A DNA stretch of 64,000 bases from an uncultured Atopobiaceae bacterium (GTDB taxonomy: Bacteria > Actinomycetota > Coriobacteriia > Coriobacteriales > Atopobiaceae), in assembly GCA_947625405.1 (NCBI GenBank), contig CANQOF010000005.1:1-64000 (forward strand), given 5' to 3'. Of the stretch, positions 37,088 through 46,788 are shown piece after piece. Position numbers and translations under genes: made by a program. How positions within the stretch are numbered: position 1 is the first letter of the stretch; each line of letters starts with the position of its first letter. Below the pieces are notes generated by a model. The model had not been told where the DNA came from. It did no database searches and worked only from the letters and a program-made list of their open reading frames with translations.

Positions 37088-38136
37088 ACTGGGAAGCCGA
37101 TCCCTCGAGGGACCTCTTCGGCGAGGAGGCGCCCCGCGAGGCCCCCGAGCTCGGTGGCGCGCTCTCCTCGAGCGACCTTGATATCGACCGTAGGCTTCGC
37201 CCCCAGACGCTCGCCGACTACCTCGGCCAGACGCGCGTGCGCGAGGCGCTTCGCGTGCACATTTCTGCGGCGCTCGCGAGGGCGGAACCGCTCGACCACG
37301 TGCTCCTCTTCGGCCCCCCGGGTCTCGGCAAGACGACTCTCGCAAACGTCATTGCGAACGAGATGGGGGCGAAGGCCCGCATCACCTCGGGCCCCGCCAT
37401 CGCGCGCACGGGGGACCTCGCGGCCATCCTCACGAACCTCGAGCCTGGCGACGTCCTCTTCATCGACGAGATCCACCGCTTGAATCGCGCGGTGGAGGAG
37501 GTCCTCTATCCCGCGATGGAGGATTTCGCGCTCGACATCATCATCGGCAAAGGCCCCGCGGCGCGCTCCATTCGCCTCGACCTTCCCCGCTTCACGCTCG
37601 TGGGGGCCACGACGCGCACCGGCCTCCTCACGGGGCCACTTCGCGACCGCTTCGGCATCGTCGAACACCTCGACTACTACTCGGATGAAGAGCTCTCGCA
37701 GATCCTTCGTCGAAGCGCCTCGATCCTCGGCGTGACGGTGGACGACGACGCGATCGTCGAGCTCGCGCGTCGCTCTCGCGGCACCCCGCGCCTCGCGAAC
37801 CGCCTCCTGAAGAGCGTGCGAGACTACGCGCAGGTGAAGGCCGGCGGCCACATCACCGCGCAGGTGGCGGAGAAGGCCTTCGACTTCTTCAAGATCGATT
37901 CACTCGGGCTCGACACCGTGGACCAGGCGGTCTTGCGGGTGCTCTGCGCGCAGCCGGGTGGCCGCGCGATGGGCCTCGCCACGCTCGCGAGCGCGGTGGG
38001 CGAGGATCCCTCCACGCTCGAAGACGTGAACGAGCCCTATCTCATAAAGATGCAGCTCATCGAGCGCGTGCCCGCGGGAAGGCGCGCGCTGCCGGCCGCC
38101 TACGAGCACCTCGGCCTCACGCTTCCCGGCTTCTAG
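37084..38136 (+). CDS. ruvB: Holliday junction DNA helicase subunit RuvB
   Basis: The AAA+ motor of branch migration. The 350-residue product has [12 protein letters not shown], Walker [12 protein letters not shown] and Walker [10 protein letters not shown]. The arginine-finger region [18 protein letters not shown] and a C-terminal winged-helix domain complete it. It starts at GTG 37084, overlapping ruvA by four bases. Confidence 0.97.
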   Translation: MNWEADPSRDLFGEEAPREAPELGGALSSSDLDIDRRLRPQTLADYLGQTRVREALRVHISAALARAEPLDHVLLFGPPGLGKTTLANVIANEMGAKARITSGPAIARTGDLAAILTNLEPGDVLFIDEIHRLNRAVEEVLYPAMEDFALDIIIGKGPAARSIRLDLPRFTLVGATTRTGLLTGPLRDRFGIVEHLDYYSDEELSQILRRSASILGVTVDDDAIVELARRSRGTPRLANRLLKSVRDYAQVKAGGHITAQVAEKAFDFFKIDSLGLDTVDQAVLRVLCAQPGGRAMGLATLASAVGEDPSTLEDVNEPYLIKMQLIERVPAGRRALPAAYEHLGLTLPGF

Positions 38137-38240
38137 CGAGCCCTTCCCGGCCACGGCGTCTTCATGGCGCGGTTGTACCATGTTCCCTCGGAGCGCCGAG
38201 CGCCCCGCCAACCTGCTGTCCGCGCTTTGAAGGAGCCCGC

Positions 38241-39908
38241 ATGCTCTCGGATATCGAAATCGCCCAAGCCGCCACCACCGAGCCCATCTTCGAGGTGGCA
38301 AAGCGTCTCGGCATCTCCGAGGAGGACCTCGTGCCCTATGGCCGCGACAAGGCCAAGGTGGACTATCGAGTCCTCGACAAGCCGTCCGACCACGCCGCCA
38401 AGCTCGTGCTCGTGACGGCCATCAACCCCACCCCCGCGGGCGAGGGCAAGACGACCACCACGATCGGTCTCGCGGACGCGCTCTCGCGCCTCGGCGAGAA
38501 CGTGGCGGTGGCGCTGCGCGAGCCCTCCCTCGGCCCCGTCTTCGGGATCAAAGGAGGCGCCGCGGGCGGCGGCTATGCGCAGGTCGTGCCCATGGAGGAC
38601 ATCAATCTCCACTTCACGGGCGACTTCCACGCAATCGGCGCCGCGAACAACCTCCTCGCGGCCATGCTCGACAACTCCATCCAGCAGGGAAACCCGCTCA
38701 ACATCGACCCGCGTCGCATCACCTGGAAGCGCGCGGTGGACATGAACGATCGCCAGCTCAGAAACATCATCGATGGCCTCGGCGGCGTGGCGAACGGCGT
38801 GCCGCGCGAAGACGGCTTCGACATCACGGTGGCCTCGGAGATCATGGCGGTGCTCTGCCTCGCCACCTCCATCCGCGACCTCAAGGAACGCTTGGGTCGC
38901 ATCGTCGTGGGCTACACCTACGATCGCGAGCCGGTGACGGCGGCCGACCTCGAGGCGCAGGGCGCCATGGCCGCGCTCCTCAAGGACGCCCTCAGCCCGA
39001 ACCTCGTCCAGACGCTCGAATCAACGCCGGCCTTCGTGCACGGCGGCCCCTTCGCCAACATCGCGCACGGCTGCAACTCCGTGATGGCCACCCGCATGGC
39101 CCAGCGCTACGCCGACATCGCCGTCACGGAGGCGGGCTTCGGCGCGGACCTCGGCGCCGAGAAGTTCCTCGACATCAAATGCCGCATGGCGCACCTCGCC
39201 CCTGACGCGGTGGTGGTCGTGGCCACCGTGCGCGCGCTCAAGTACAACGGCGGCCAGCCCAAGGACGCCCTCACCACCGAGAACCTCGACGCGCTCTCGG
39301 CGGGTCTTCCGAACCTTCTCCACCACGTGCGCGTGATGCGTGAGGTCTACGGCCTTCCCGTCTGCGTGGCCATCAACCGTTTCCCGTCCGATACGGAAGC
39401 CGAGCTCGAGCTTCTTCGCACCGAGCTCGAGAAGCTCGGCGTGAACGTGGCGCTCTCCGAGGTGTGGGCCAAGGGCGGCAAGGGCGGCATCGAGCTCGCG
39501 AACGAGGTCCTTCGTCTCGTGGACGAGCCGAGCCACTTCGACTTCTCCTATCCCACCGGCGCTTCCATCGAGGAGGCCGCCGAGAGCGTGGCGAAGCGCG
39601 TCTACGGCGCGGACGGCGTCGAGTTCACCCCGCAGGCCAAGCGCCAGGTGGCCGAGCTTCATCGCCTCGGCTTCGGCGAACTTCCCGTGTGCATCGCGAA
39701 GACGCAATACTCGCTCACCGACGATCCCTCCAAGCTCGGAGAGCCGAAGGGCTTCACGATCACGGTGCGTGAGGCCAAGGTCGACGCGGGCGCGGGCTTC
39801 GTCGTCCTGCTCACAGGCTCGATCATGACCATGCCGGGTCTGCCGAAGCGACCCGCGGCCTGCGGGATCGACGTCACCGACGACGGCACGATCACCGGGC
39901 TGTTCTAG
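38241..39908 (+). CDS. fhs: formate-tetrahydrofolate ligase
   Basis: ATP-dependent synthesis of 10-formyl-THF for purine and formyl-Met-tRNA supply. The 555-residue product has the P-loop [37 protein letters not shown], the TGDFHAI motif and [20 protein letters not shown] precedes the ATG. A 104-base gap follows ruvB, and it is probably monocistronic. Confidence 0.97.
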   Translation: MLSDIEIAQAATTEPIFEVAKRLGISEEDLVPYGRDKAKVDYRVLDKPSDHAAKLVLVTAINPTPAGEGKTTTTIGLADALSRLGENVAVALREPSLGPVFGIKGGAAGGGYAQVVPMEDINLHFTGDFHAIGAANNLLAAMLDNSIQQGNPLNIDPRRITWKRAVDMNDRQLRNIIDGLGGVANGVPREDGFDITVASEIMAVLCLATSIRDLKERLGRIVVGYTYDREPVTAADLEAQGAMAALLKDALSPNLVQTLESTPAFVHGGPFANIAHGCNSVMATRMAQRYADIAVTEAGFGADLGAEKFLDIKCRMAHLAPDAVVVVATVRALKYNGGQPKDALTTENLDALSAGLPNLLHHVRVMREVYGLPVCVAINRFPSDTEAELELLRTELEKLGVNVALSEVWAKGGKGGIELANEVLRLVDEPSHFDFSYPTGASIEEAAESVAKRVYGADGVEFTPQAKRQVAELHRLGFGELPVCIAKTQYSLTDDPSKLGEPKGFTITVREAKVDAGAGFVVLLTGSIMTMPGLPKRPAACGIDVTDDGTITGLF

Positions 39909-40054
39909 GGATTGTGATGAGAAGATCGCACACGTTCTCGCGCGGGCGCTTTGCTATGCTAAGCCGGGCCGCGTAGGCGGCCGAGAAAGTTGGGCGCGCA
40001 CGCCGTGCCCCCGATTTGTCCTGCTGGCAGCGGGAGGAAAGTAGAAGGCTCGAG

Positions 40055-40261
40055 ATGGAAACAGGTACGGTCAAGTGGTTTAACCCCGAGAAGGGCTATG
40101 GCTTCATCTCTCGCGAGGGTGGCGACGATCTTTTCGTGCACTTCTCCGAGATCCAGATGGACGGCTATAAGACCCTCGACGAAGGCCAAATCGTCGAGTT
40201 CGAGGTGACCACGGGCCAGAATGGCAAGCTTCAAGCTTCCAACGTGCGCAAGGTCGGTTAA
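40055..40261 (+). CDS. cold-shock-domain protein
   Basis: A 68-residue single CSD protein with both RNA-binding motifs (KGYGFISR and DLFVHFSEI). It begins [17 protein letters not shown] and acts as an RNA chaperone. GGGAGGAAAG lies upstream. A -10-like TATGCT at 39954-39959 implies a leader of about 95 bases. Long leaders are typical of cold-regulated csp mRNAs, but cold control cannot be read from the sequence. A terminator follows. Confidence 0.95.
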   Translation: METGTVKWFNPEKGYGFISREGGDDLFVHFSEIQMDGYKTLDEGQIVEFEVTTGQNGKLQASNVRKVG

Positions 40262-40291
40262 TTCGAAGCATCCCTTGCTTTGGTAGACAAC

Positions 40292-40322
40292 GAGGCGGAG
40301 CGGGAACATCTCGCTCCGCCTC
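40292..40322 (+). terminator. terminator after the cold-shock gene
   Basis: A perfect 11-bp stem, GAGGCGGAGCG / CGCTCCGCCTC, with a 9-base loop, followed by CTTAATT. It lies between convergent genes and may serve both strands. Confidence 0.8.
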
Positions 40323-40356
40323 CTTAATTATCTGAGGCTGTATCGGAAGCGTTCGA

Positions 40357-40818
40357 TTACTCGCTTTCGGCCTGGTCCATCGCCTCTTCGGCGGTCTTCG
40401 CGTCTTCCGCGGCTTCGCGCTCGACCTTGGCGTCTGCGGCGGCTTCCTCTGCGTCTGCCTTGATGCCGCGCAACTTGTCGCCGAGCGCGTCGATGCCCTT
40501 CTTCATGCCGTCCACCGCGCTGCCGATGACGGGCTTCGCCTTGTCGTAGGCGGCTCCGGCCGCGCCACCCACGGCGCCGGCCGCGTTCTTCACGGCGGGT
40601 GCGGCGCTCTTCGCGGCATCGCCAATCGCCGTGCCCGCGGCGACGGCGCTGTCACGCACCTTCGGCGCTGCGGTCTTCACGGCGTCGCCGATGGCGCCGG
40701 CGGCCTTGCCGATCGCGTCCTTGGCATCGTCGAGCGCCTCGCCGAGCGCGTCCTTGCCCTCGTCCGCGGCCTCCTTGACGTCTTCAACCTGCTTTTCGAT
40801 CTCGTTGTTCTCAGCCAT
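40357..40818 (-). CDS. LEA/apolipoprotein-like amphipathic Ala/Lys/Glu-rich protein
   Basis: A 153-residue low-complexity protein, almost entirely Ala, Lys, Glu, Asp and Gly. Eleven-residue-like amphipathic stretches recur, such as AKSAAPAVKNAAGAVGGAAG. No signal peptide or known catalytic motif. Such sequences resemble LEA-like or stress-coating proteins, but low complexity makes homology unreliable. AGAGGCAATGG around the start provides a fair ribosome-binding site. Confidence 0.6.
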   Translation of the reverse strand: MAENNEIEKQVEDVKEAADEGKDALGEALDDAKDAIGKAAGAIGDAVKTAAPKVRDSAVAAGTAIGDAAKSAAPAVKNAAGAVGGAAGAAYDKAKPVIGSAVDGMKKGIDALGDKLRGIKADAEEAAADAKVEREAAEDAKTAEEAMDQAESE

Positions 40819-40862
40819 TGCCTCTCCAAACGGTCGTTTCGTGTTGCTACGCCATTTGAGGG

Positions 40863-41579
40863 CTATACCCGTTCCGCAAGCTCCTCCCAGCCCTCGATGA
40901 AGAAGTCGGCCGTTGCGCGCACCTGCTCGATGTCCTGGTTCACGTCGCCCGAGGCCACGCCCACGGTGGCAAAGCCCGCGCGACGCGCGGCGGCGAGGCC
41001 GAAGGGGATGTCCTCGAAGACGATCGTGCGACAGGGGGCCACGCCGAGGAGCCGTGCCGTCTCGAGGTAGATGTCGGGATCATCCTTGGGCACGGCGACG
41101 TCCACGGACGTGACCACCACGTCGAAGAGCGCGTCGACGTTGATCCTCGGCGCGAGGGCGGCGAGCACGTCGGGGTGGTTCGTGGTGGCGAGCCCGAGCG
41201 GGATCTGCGCTTCGCGAAGCGCGGCGATATACGCCCCAGCACCGGGCCTGAGCCGCACGTTCTCGCGATAGAGCTCGCTTCCGAGCTGGTTCCACTCGTC
41301 CATGATCTCCTGCGGCGATTCCTTGAAGCCGTAGCGCTCGATCACGAAGTCCGCGCCCTCGCGAAAGCCGAGCGCGGCGAGGCGCGCCGGCACATCGGGT
41401 TCGAGTGGCAGGCCGCGGCGTGCGAAGAAGAGGGTGTCGACCGTGTGCCATATCTCCCCTGAGAGCGCGATCGTGCCGTCGAAATCGAGGATCACGGCGT
41501 CGAAGCCGCGCGGTTTCACACCTCGGGGCCGGGGTAAGAGATCATCGATGCCCGCCGGCGTAAAACGCTCCGCGCCCAT
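40863..41579 (-). CDS. HAD-family hydrolase (beta-phosphoglucomutase/phosphatase-like)
   Basis: The 238-residue protein has HAD motif I (VILDFDGTIALSGE), motif II Thr/Asn (GLATTNHP), a Lys before DDPDIYLETARLLGV (motif III) and motif IV FEDIPFGLAAARRAG. An alpha-helical cap lies between motifs I and II. Members dephosphorylate or isomerise small sugar phosphates; the substrate is unknown. ATG 41579 follows GGGAGGG. An ATG at 41627 is in frame but lacks a site. Confidence 0.85.
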   Translation of the reverse strand: MGAERFTPAGIDDLLPRPRGVKPRGFDAVILDFDGTIALSGEIWHTVDTLFFARRGLPLEPDVPARLAALGFREGADFVIERYGFKESPQEIMDEWNQLGSELYRENVRLRPGAGAYIAALREAQIPLGLATTNHPDVLAALAPRINVDALFDVVVTSVDVAVPKDDPDIYLETARLLGVAPCRTIVFEDIPFGLAAARRAGFATVGVASGDVNQDIEQVRATADFFIEGWEELAERV

Positions 41580-41694
41580 AGCGCCCTCCCATCGATCGAT
41601 GAGGAATTGTCGTTGAGGAGCGCCCATAGAATAGGACGAGCCGATGCGCCGGCCTCGTCATGAGATGAATCGGATGCCCGTCCTTGGAGGAACC

Positions 41695-43140
41695 ATGCCT
41701 GTTGACGATCGTGTTCTCGACCCCGCCACCCCCGAATGGAAGGGCATGGTCGATGCCTATATCGACAAGGTGTGGCTCCAGGTGATCGAGGACATCCGCT
41801 CGATCGTGGCCATCGATAGCGTCGAGGACCTCAAGGCCGCCGTGCCGGGCGCGCCCTATGGCCCCGGCCCCGCAAAGGCCGCGCATTGCGCGCTCGACAT
41901 CGCGGAGCGCCTCGGGCTCAAGGTCCACGACGACCACGGCTACGTGGCTTGGGCGGACGTGCCGGGAGAGAGCAAGACGATCCTCGCCACGATGTGCCAC
42001 GCGGACGTGGTGCCCGTGGGCGGGCAGGATTGGGAGAGCGACCCCTTCGAGATGGTCGAGCGCGACGGCTGGCTCATCGGCCGCGGCGTCGCTGACGACA
42101 AGGGCCCCCTCATCCTCACCCTCTGGGCCGCGCGCTTCTTCAAGGAGCTCAAGGAAGAGGGCGTGAAGCTGCCCTATACGCTGCGCGCCATCATCGGCTC
42201 GAACGAGGAGACCGGCATGCGCGACGTGGACATCTACGAGGCGCACGAGGGAAGCCCGGCCTTCCTCTTCACGCCCGACGCGGACTTCCCCGTGTGCTAC
42301 GGCGAGAAGGGCATCTTCCACGGGCTCTTCACCTCGAAGCCCGTGGCGGGCGGCAAGCTCGTGTCCTTCGACGGCGGCACGGTGGCAAACGCCGTGCCCT
42401 CCAAGGCCGAGGCCGTGGTGAGTGTGGCGCCTGAGCTGCTGCTCCCCATGGACGGCATCACGATCGAGCCGGCGGGGGAGGGGTGCGCGAAGCTCACGGC
42501 CAAGGGCATCGCCGGCCACGCCTCAAGGCCTGAGGGCACGAAGAACGCCATCAAGATGCTGAACGACTACCTTCTCGAAAGCGGTCTCTTCAGCGAGGAG
42601 CAGCATCCGTTCCTCGAGCTTCAGGCCATGCTCCTCGCGGACGACTACGGCGAGCAGATCGGCATCGCGGCGGGCGACGAGCTCTTCGGCAGGAGCACCG
42701 TGGTGGGCGGCGTCGTGCGCACCACCGAGGACGGCCGCTTCACGCAGACCGTCGACTCGCGCTACGTGACGAGCATCACGGGCGAGGAGATCGTCGATCG
42801 CCTTACCGCCGCGGCGAACGAGCACGAGTGCACCTTCGAGACGCTCGCAGACAGCGTGCCCTTCTACGTGAAGCCCGATTCGCCCGAGATCAACGCTCTC
42901 ATGGGCGTGTATCGCGAGCGTACGGGCCGCGACGAGCCGGCCTACACGATCGGCGGCGGCACGTACGCGCGCCACTTCAAGAAGGCCGTCGCCTTCGGCC
43001 CCGAGGAGCCGGGAGACCCCAAGCCCGACTGGGTGGGCGATGTCCACGGCGCAAACGAGGGCATCCGCGAGGATCTTCTGAAAACCGCCCTCGCCGTCTA
43101 CATCGACGCTATCGGTCGCCTGATGCTCCTCGAGCTGTAA
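41695..43140 (+). CDS. M20-family dipeptidase (PepV/Sapep type)
   Basis: A 481-residue zinc dipeptidase of the M20A/PepV group. Metal and catalytic residues are visible: His and Asp in CHADVVPVGGQDW, Asp in GRGVADDKGPL, the Glu pair in GSNEETGM, and Asp in FTPDADFPVCYGEKG. A lid domain is inserted in the middle. ATG 41695 follows TTGGAGG. An ATG at 41644 is in frame. Likely a cytoplasmic peptide-catabolism enzyme. Confidence 0.92.
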   Translation: MPVDDRVLDPATPEWKGMVDAYIDKVWLQVIEDIRSIVAIDSVEDLKAAVPGAPYGPGPAKAAHCALDIAERLGLKVHDDHGYVAWADVPGESKTILATMCHADVVPVGGQDWESDPFEMVERDGWLIGRGVADDKGPLILTLWAARFFKELKEEGVKLPYTLRAIIGSNEETGMRDVDIYEAHEGSPAFLFTPDADFPVCYGEKGIFHGLFTSKPVAGGKLVSFDGGTVANAVPSKAEAVVSVAPELLLPMDGITIEPAGEGCAKLTAKGIAGHASRPEGTKNAIKMLNDYLLESGLFSEEQHPFLELQAMLLADDYGEQIGIAAGDELFGRSTVVGGVVRTTEDGRFTQTVDSRYVTSITGEEIVDRLTAAANEHECTFETLADSVPFYVKPDSPEINALMGVYRERTGRDEPAYTIGGGTYARHFKKAVAFGPEEPGDPKPDWVGDVHGANEGIREDLLKTALAVYIDAIGRLMLLEL

Positions 43141-43358
43141 CGAACGTACAAACTCGCATCAACCACGTTGGACCGCATGGCAAGGTCTCGGATGCGCGTG
43201 CTCTTCGCGCGTCCGAACCACCGTCCACGCGGAGAGCTAAGGGCAGCTCAAGGCCCATGCTTTGAGCAGCAAACATACTTTTCATCGCCCTCGCGTCGCA
43301 CCTCTCTGCCGTTCGCGGGAGGCTTGCGTTCTCGCGTAACGCGCCGCATTGGTCTGGC

Positions 43359-43393
43359 TATACTCCAGTCAAATGTATGAGCATGTGTTCATA
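43359..43393 (+). promoter_or_regulatory. metal-responsive promoter/operator before the ArsR gene
   Basis: A consensus-like -10 TATACT (43359-43364) is followed by ATGAGCA-TG-TGTTCAT (43377-43392). This imperfect palindrome matches the 12-2-12-type operators of SmtB/CzrA-class repressors (typically ATGAACA..TGTTCAT). The GGGAGG of the next gene follows at 43402. I see no clear -35 element. Confidence 0.75.
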
Positions 43394-43412
43394 TATTTGA
43401 TGGGAGGATGCT

Positions 43413-43781
43413 ATGGGGGATGCGGCGCGGGAGAAGGAACTCCACCTCGTCGAGGAGGAGGGATCGCCTGAGGAATGGGCCTCCTACCTCGAGGATGACG
43501 ACGTCATCTACGCCACGACGCAGATCTTCGACGCGCTCGCGGACTACACGCGCTTCCGCATCCTCGGCGCGCTCACCACGAGCGAGCGCTCGGTGGGCGA
43601 GCTCCAGCGCCTCTGCGGCGTCTCGCAATCCGCCATCTCGCATCAGCTGCGCCTCCTTCGCGATCGCGGTCTCGTGACCATGCGTCGCGAGGGCCAGCGC
43701 TCCATCTACACGCTCGCCGACGAGCACGTGGCCACGCTCATCGCCGTGGGCCTCGAGCACGCCGGGCACTGGCCTGAGTAG
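43413..43781 (+). CDS. ArsR/SmtB-family metal-sensing repressor
   Basis: A 122-residue winged-helix repressor (recognition helix SQSAISHQLRLLRDRGLV). The C-terminal helix has D103, H105, H116 and H119. This spacing equals the alpha-5 zinc site of SmtB/CzrA (D, +2 H, +11 H, +3 E/H). That suggests a Zn(II) sensor rather than an alpha-3 Cys thiolate Cd/Pb sensor. It is 11 bases upstream of the metal ATPase and behind its own operator, so it likely represses both. Confidence 0.9.
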   Translation: MGDAAREKELHLVEEEGSPEEWASYLEDDDVIYATTQIFDALADYTRFRILGALTTSERSVGELQRLCGVSQSAISHQLRLLRDRGLVTMRREGQRSIYTLADEHVATLIAVGLEHAGHWPE

Positions 43782-43792
43782 GGGAGGCGGAG

Positions 43793-46153
43793 ATGTCGCC
43801 ACTTACGCTCGAACGTCCGACCGAAGAAGCCGAGATCGAGGGCGCTGAATCGCGCGAGTGCCACGAAGGCGCCGCGTGCGCCTGCGAGCTCGACCACGGC
43901 CACGATTACGACCACGACCACGCGCCTGTGATCGCCCACCACCTCTCCGCCGAGCCAGACTTCACCTTCACCGTCACCGGCATCGACTGCCCCTCGTGCG
44001 CGAAAAGCGCCGAGAACGCCGTGCGCGTGGCCGATGGGGTGGTCGACGCCTCGCTTGACTACGTGACCTCCACCCTCGCGGTCCTCGCCGCGCCCGACGC
44101 CGATGCCACGCACGTGGAGAAGGCCGTGCTCGATACGGTGCGCTCCTGCGGCCTCGACCTCGACCTTCCCGAGGCGGAGCTCGAGCGCCTCGACGCCACC
44201 CGAAGCTGGTGGAGCGAGCACCGCGAGGCGCTCCTCATGGCCATCTCGGGCGTAGGCATCGCCATCGGCCTCATCTGCGAATTCGCCGCCGGCGCGCTCA
44301 TCCCCTCCATCGCCATCTACACCGTGGCCGCGCTCACGGGGCTCGTCTTCGTGGCGCCGATGGCCTTCGCCGCGCTCGGCCGGCGCACGGCCGACATGAA
44401 CGTCCTCATGGGCATCGCCGTCGCCGGCGCGCTCGTGATGGGGTTCTACGAGCTCGTAGCCGGTATGGACGCGCTCGACACCTTCCGCGACGCGGCGATC
44501 GTCATCTTCCTCGACCAAATTGGCGAGTGGCTCGAGGGATGGTCGATGCGAAAGACGCGCGGCTCGATTGAGAACCTCATGGCCCTCGCGCCCGAGATCG
44601 CCCACGTGGTGGACGGTGACGCGACGCACGACGTGGCGCTCGACGACGTGGAGGAGGGCTGGGTCGTGCGCGTGCTGCCGGGCGAGCGCGTGCCGCTCGA
44701 CGGCGTGATCCTCGAAGGCGATTCCGCGCTCGACGAATCCCCGGTGACGGGCGAATCGGTGCCGCTCGACAAGGGCCCCGGCGACGCGGTCTTCGGTGGC
44801 ACGCTTAACACCGCCGGCACGCTCACCGTGCGCGTGACCGACGACGCCGACTGCGGCACGCTCGCGCGCATCGTGAACCTCGTTCAGGGCGCTGAGGCCG
44901 AGCGCGCTCCCTATGAATCCTTCGTGGACCGCTTCGCCGCCGTCTACACGCCCATCGTCGTCGTGGCCGCGCTCGTGGTGGGGCTCGCCGTCCCGCTCGC
45001 GCTCACGCTCTTCGCCCAGCCGGTGGACTGGCTCGCCTGGGTGTGGCGCGCGCTCACGCTCCTCGTGATCGCCTGTCCGTGCGCGCTCGTGATCTCCACG
45101 CCCGTCTCCTTTGTCTCCGCCATCACGCGCGCGGCGAAGATCGGCGTGCTCGTGAAGGGCGGCGCCTACCTCGACATCGCCTCCAAGGTGGATGCGGTGG
45201 CCTTCGATAAGACCGGCACCGTCACGCAAGGCCGCCCCTCGGTGGAGCGTGTGGCGTGTGCGCCGGGGGTGCCGGAGGCCGAGGTACTCGCCGCCGCGGC
45301 GGCCCTCGAGGCGAACTCCACCCACCCGCTCGCGGTGGCCGTGGTGGCTGCCGCCGAGGCCGCGGGCGTGGGAGGCGCGCTCAAGGCAGAGGACGTGCGC
45401 GAGGTCACGGGCCACGGCATGGAGGGCACGGCGCTCGGCAAGGCCATCCGCGTGGGCAAGCCCTCCTTTGTGCGCGAGGCGTTGGGCGAGCTCCCATCCT
45501 TCGCCACCGCCGCCATCACCGAGATCGAGGACGCCGGCGGCACCGCGCTCGGCGTCGTCTCGGGCGAGGGAAGCAAGGCGCGCATCCTCGGCGTGCTCGG
45601 GCTTCGCGACGTCGTGCGCGAATCGAGCGCCGTCGCCATCGCGCACCTCTCGCATGCGGGCGTGCGCGAGACCGTCATGCTCACCGGCGACAACGAGCGC
45701 GCGGCGAGGGCCGTGGCGGCTTCTCTCGGCATCACGACCGTGCGCGCCCAGCTCCTGCCGGACGACAAGCTCGCCGCCATCAAGGAGCTCAAGCGCGCGG
45801 GCCGCACCGTGGCCATGGTGGGCGACGGCATCAACGACGCGCCGGCGCTCGCCGAGGCGAACCTCGGCATCACGATGGGCGCGGCCGCGTCCGACACGGC
45901 GCTCGAGGTCGCCGATGTCGCGCTCCTCGCGGGCGACCTCTCCGCCTTGCCCTCGTTCCTCGAGCTCTCGAAGCGCACGCTGCGCGTGGTGCGCGAGAAC
46001 ATCGCCTTCGCGATCATCGTGAAGTTCGCCGTGATGGTGCTCGCCATCCTCGGCCTCGCCGGCATGGGCGCCGCCATCTTCGCCGACACGGGCGTGGCGT
46101 TGCTGGTGATCCTCAACGGCATGCGCTTGATGGTCACCCGCTTGAGGAACTGA
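43793..46153 (+). CDS. P1B-type heavy-metal-exporting ATPase (Zn/Cd/Pb class)
   Basis: A 786-residue membrane ATPase. A Cys/His-rich N terminus (CHEGAACACELDHGHDYDHDH) precedes a heavy-metal-associated domain with GIDCPSCA. The transport motif is ACPCAL (near residue 427). The phosphorylated DKTGT (near 472), the NSTHPLA loop and GDGINDAPAL complete the core. The last helix has DTGVALLVILN. Features fit ZntA/CadA-type efflux. It is co-transcribed with the upstream zinc-type repressor. Confidence 0.93.
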   Translation: MSPLTLERPTEEAEIEGAESRECHEGAACACELDHGHDYDHDHAPVIAHHLSAEPDFTFTVTGIDCPSCAKSAENAVRVADGVVDASLDYVTSTLAVLAAPDADATHVEKAVLDTVRSCGLDLDLPEAELERLDATRSWWSEHREALLMAISGVGIAIGLICEFAAGALIPSIAIYTVAALTGLVFVAPMAFAALGRRTADMNVLMGIAVAGALVMGFYELVAGMDALDTFRDAAIVIFLDQIGEWLEGWSMRKTRGSIENLMALAPEIAHVVDGDATHDVALDDVEEGWVVRVLPGERVPLDGVILEGDSALDESPVTGESVPLDKGPGDAVFGGTLNTAGTLTVRVTDDADCGTLARIVNLVQGAEAERAPYESFVDRFAAVYTPIVVVAALVVGLAVPLALTLFAQPVDWLAWVWRALTLLVIACPCALVISTPVSFVSAITRAAKIGVLVKGGAYLDIASKVDAVAFDKTGTVTQGRPSVERVACAPGVPEAEVLAAAAALEANSTHPLAVAVVAAAEAAGVGGALKAEDVREVTGHGMEGTALGKAIRVGKPSFVREALGELPSFATAAITEIEDAGGTALGVVSGEGSKARILGVLGLRDVVRESSAVAIAHLSHAGVRETVMLTGDNERAARAVAASLGITTVRAQLLPDDKLAAIKELKRAGRTVAMVGDGINDAPALAEANLGITMGAAASDTALEVADVALLAGDLSALPSFLELSKRTLRVVRENIAFAIIVKFAVMVLAILGLAGMGAAIFADTGVALLVILNGMRLMVTRLRN

Positions 46154-46182
46154 CGCTGGACTCCTCGTCGTGGGGTTGCAGA

Positions 46183-46193
46183 ATTTAGTAAAC
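46183..46193. promoter_or_regulatory. TTTAGTAAA motif, site 1 (upstream of the IIA/rha operon)
   Basis: ATTTAGTAAAC, ten of eleven bases of the palindrome GTTTAGTAAAC. It lies 71 bases before the IIA start. The same core is found at 52020, 56969 and 63209, each at the start of a transcription unit of the sugar island. Confidence 0.65.
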
Positions 46194-46263
46194 GCGCCCT
46201 CGGATCGGGGTGCCATGGGCCGCGCTGTACAACACGGGTAAGTCCCTCGACGAAAGGAATCAC

Positions 46264-46776
46264 ATGGGTCTCTTCGACAAGTTCAAGAAGCCGTCCAAGC
46301 CCGAGCCGATCGCCTGCACGCCGGCTCCCAAGACCGTGCTCGCGCCCGTCGACGGCCAGGCCGTCGCGCTCTCCGAGGCCCCCGATCCCGTCTTCGCCCA
46401 GGGCATCCTCGGCCAGGGCATCGTCATCAAGCCGTCCGGCTCCGTGGCGTACGCCCCGTTCAACGGCACCGTCTCCGCCACCATGGGCTCCGGCCACGGC
46501 GTGGGCCTGCTCTCCGACGACGGCATCGAGGTCCTCATCCACATCGGCGTGGACACCGTGCAGATGAAGGGCGAGGGCTTCCAGATGTACGTGAAGCAGG
46601 ACGAGAAGGTGAAGGCCGGCCAACCGCTCGTGACCTTCGATCGCGCGAAGATCAAGAAGGCCGGGCACCCGGACGACGTGATGGTGCTCATCTCGAACAC
46701 CGCCGAGTATTCGTCCGTGAACCCCATCGACCCGCAGCCCGTGAAGGCCGGCCAGCCGGTCATCACCGTCAGCTAG
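46264..46776 (+). CDS. crr: PTS glucose-type IIA component
   Basis: A 170-residue IIA-Glc-type phosphocarrier. The phosphorylated His is in EVLIHIGVDTVQMKG, and the second conserved His is in GSGHGVGLL. It passes phosphate from HPr to the IIB domain of Glc-superfamily permeases such as the IIBC encoded at 57081. It begins MGLFDKFKKPSKP behind GAAAGGA. It is the first gene of the rha-type operon, unlike the usual stand-alone crr, so it may be dedicated to this island. Confidence 0.92.
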   Translation: MGLFDKFKKPSKPEPIACTPAPKTVLAPVDGQAVALSEAPDPVFAQGILGQGIVIKPSGSVAYAPFNGTVSATMGSGHGVGLLSDDGIEVLIHIGVDTVQMKGEGFQMYVKQDEKVKAGQPLVTFDRAKIKKAGHPDDVMVLISNTAEYSSVNPIDPQPVKAGQPVITVS

Positions 46777-46788
46777 CGCTGCGCAAGG

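Noticed and set aside
40357-40818. Histone H1-like DNA-binding protein
   Set aside because: Lys content is balanced by Glu/Asp and there are no SPKK or PAKK repeats. A LEA-like description fits better.
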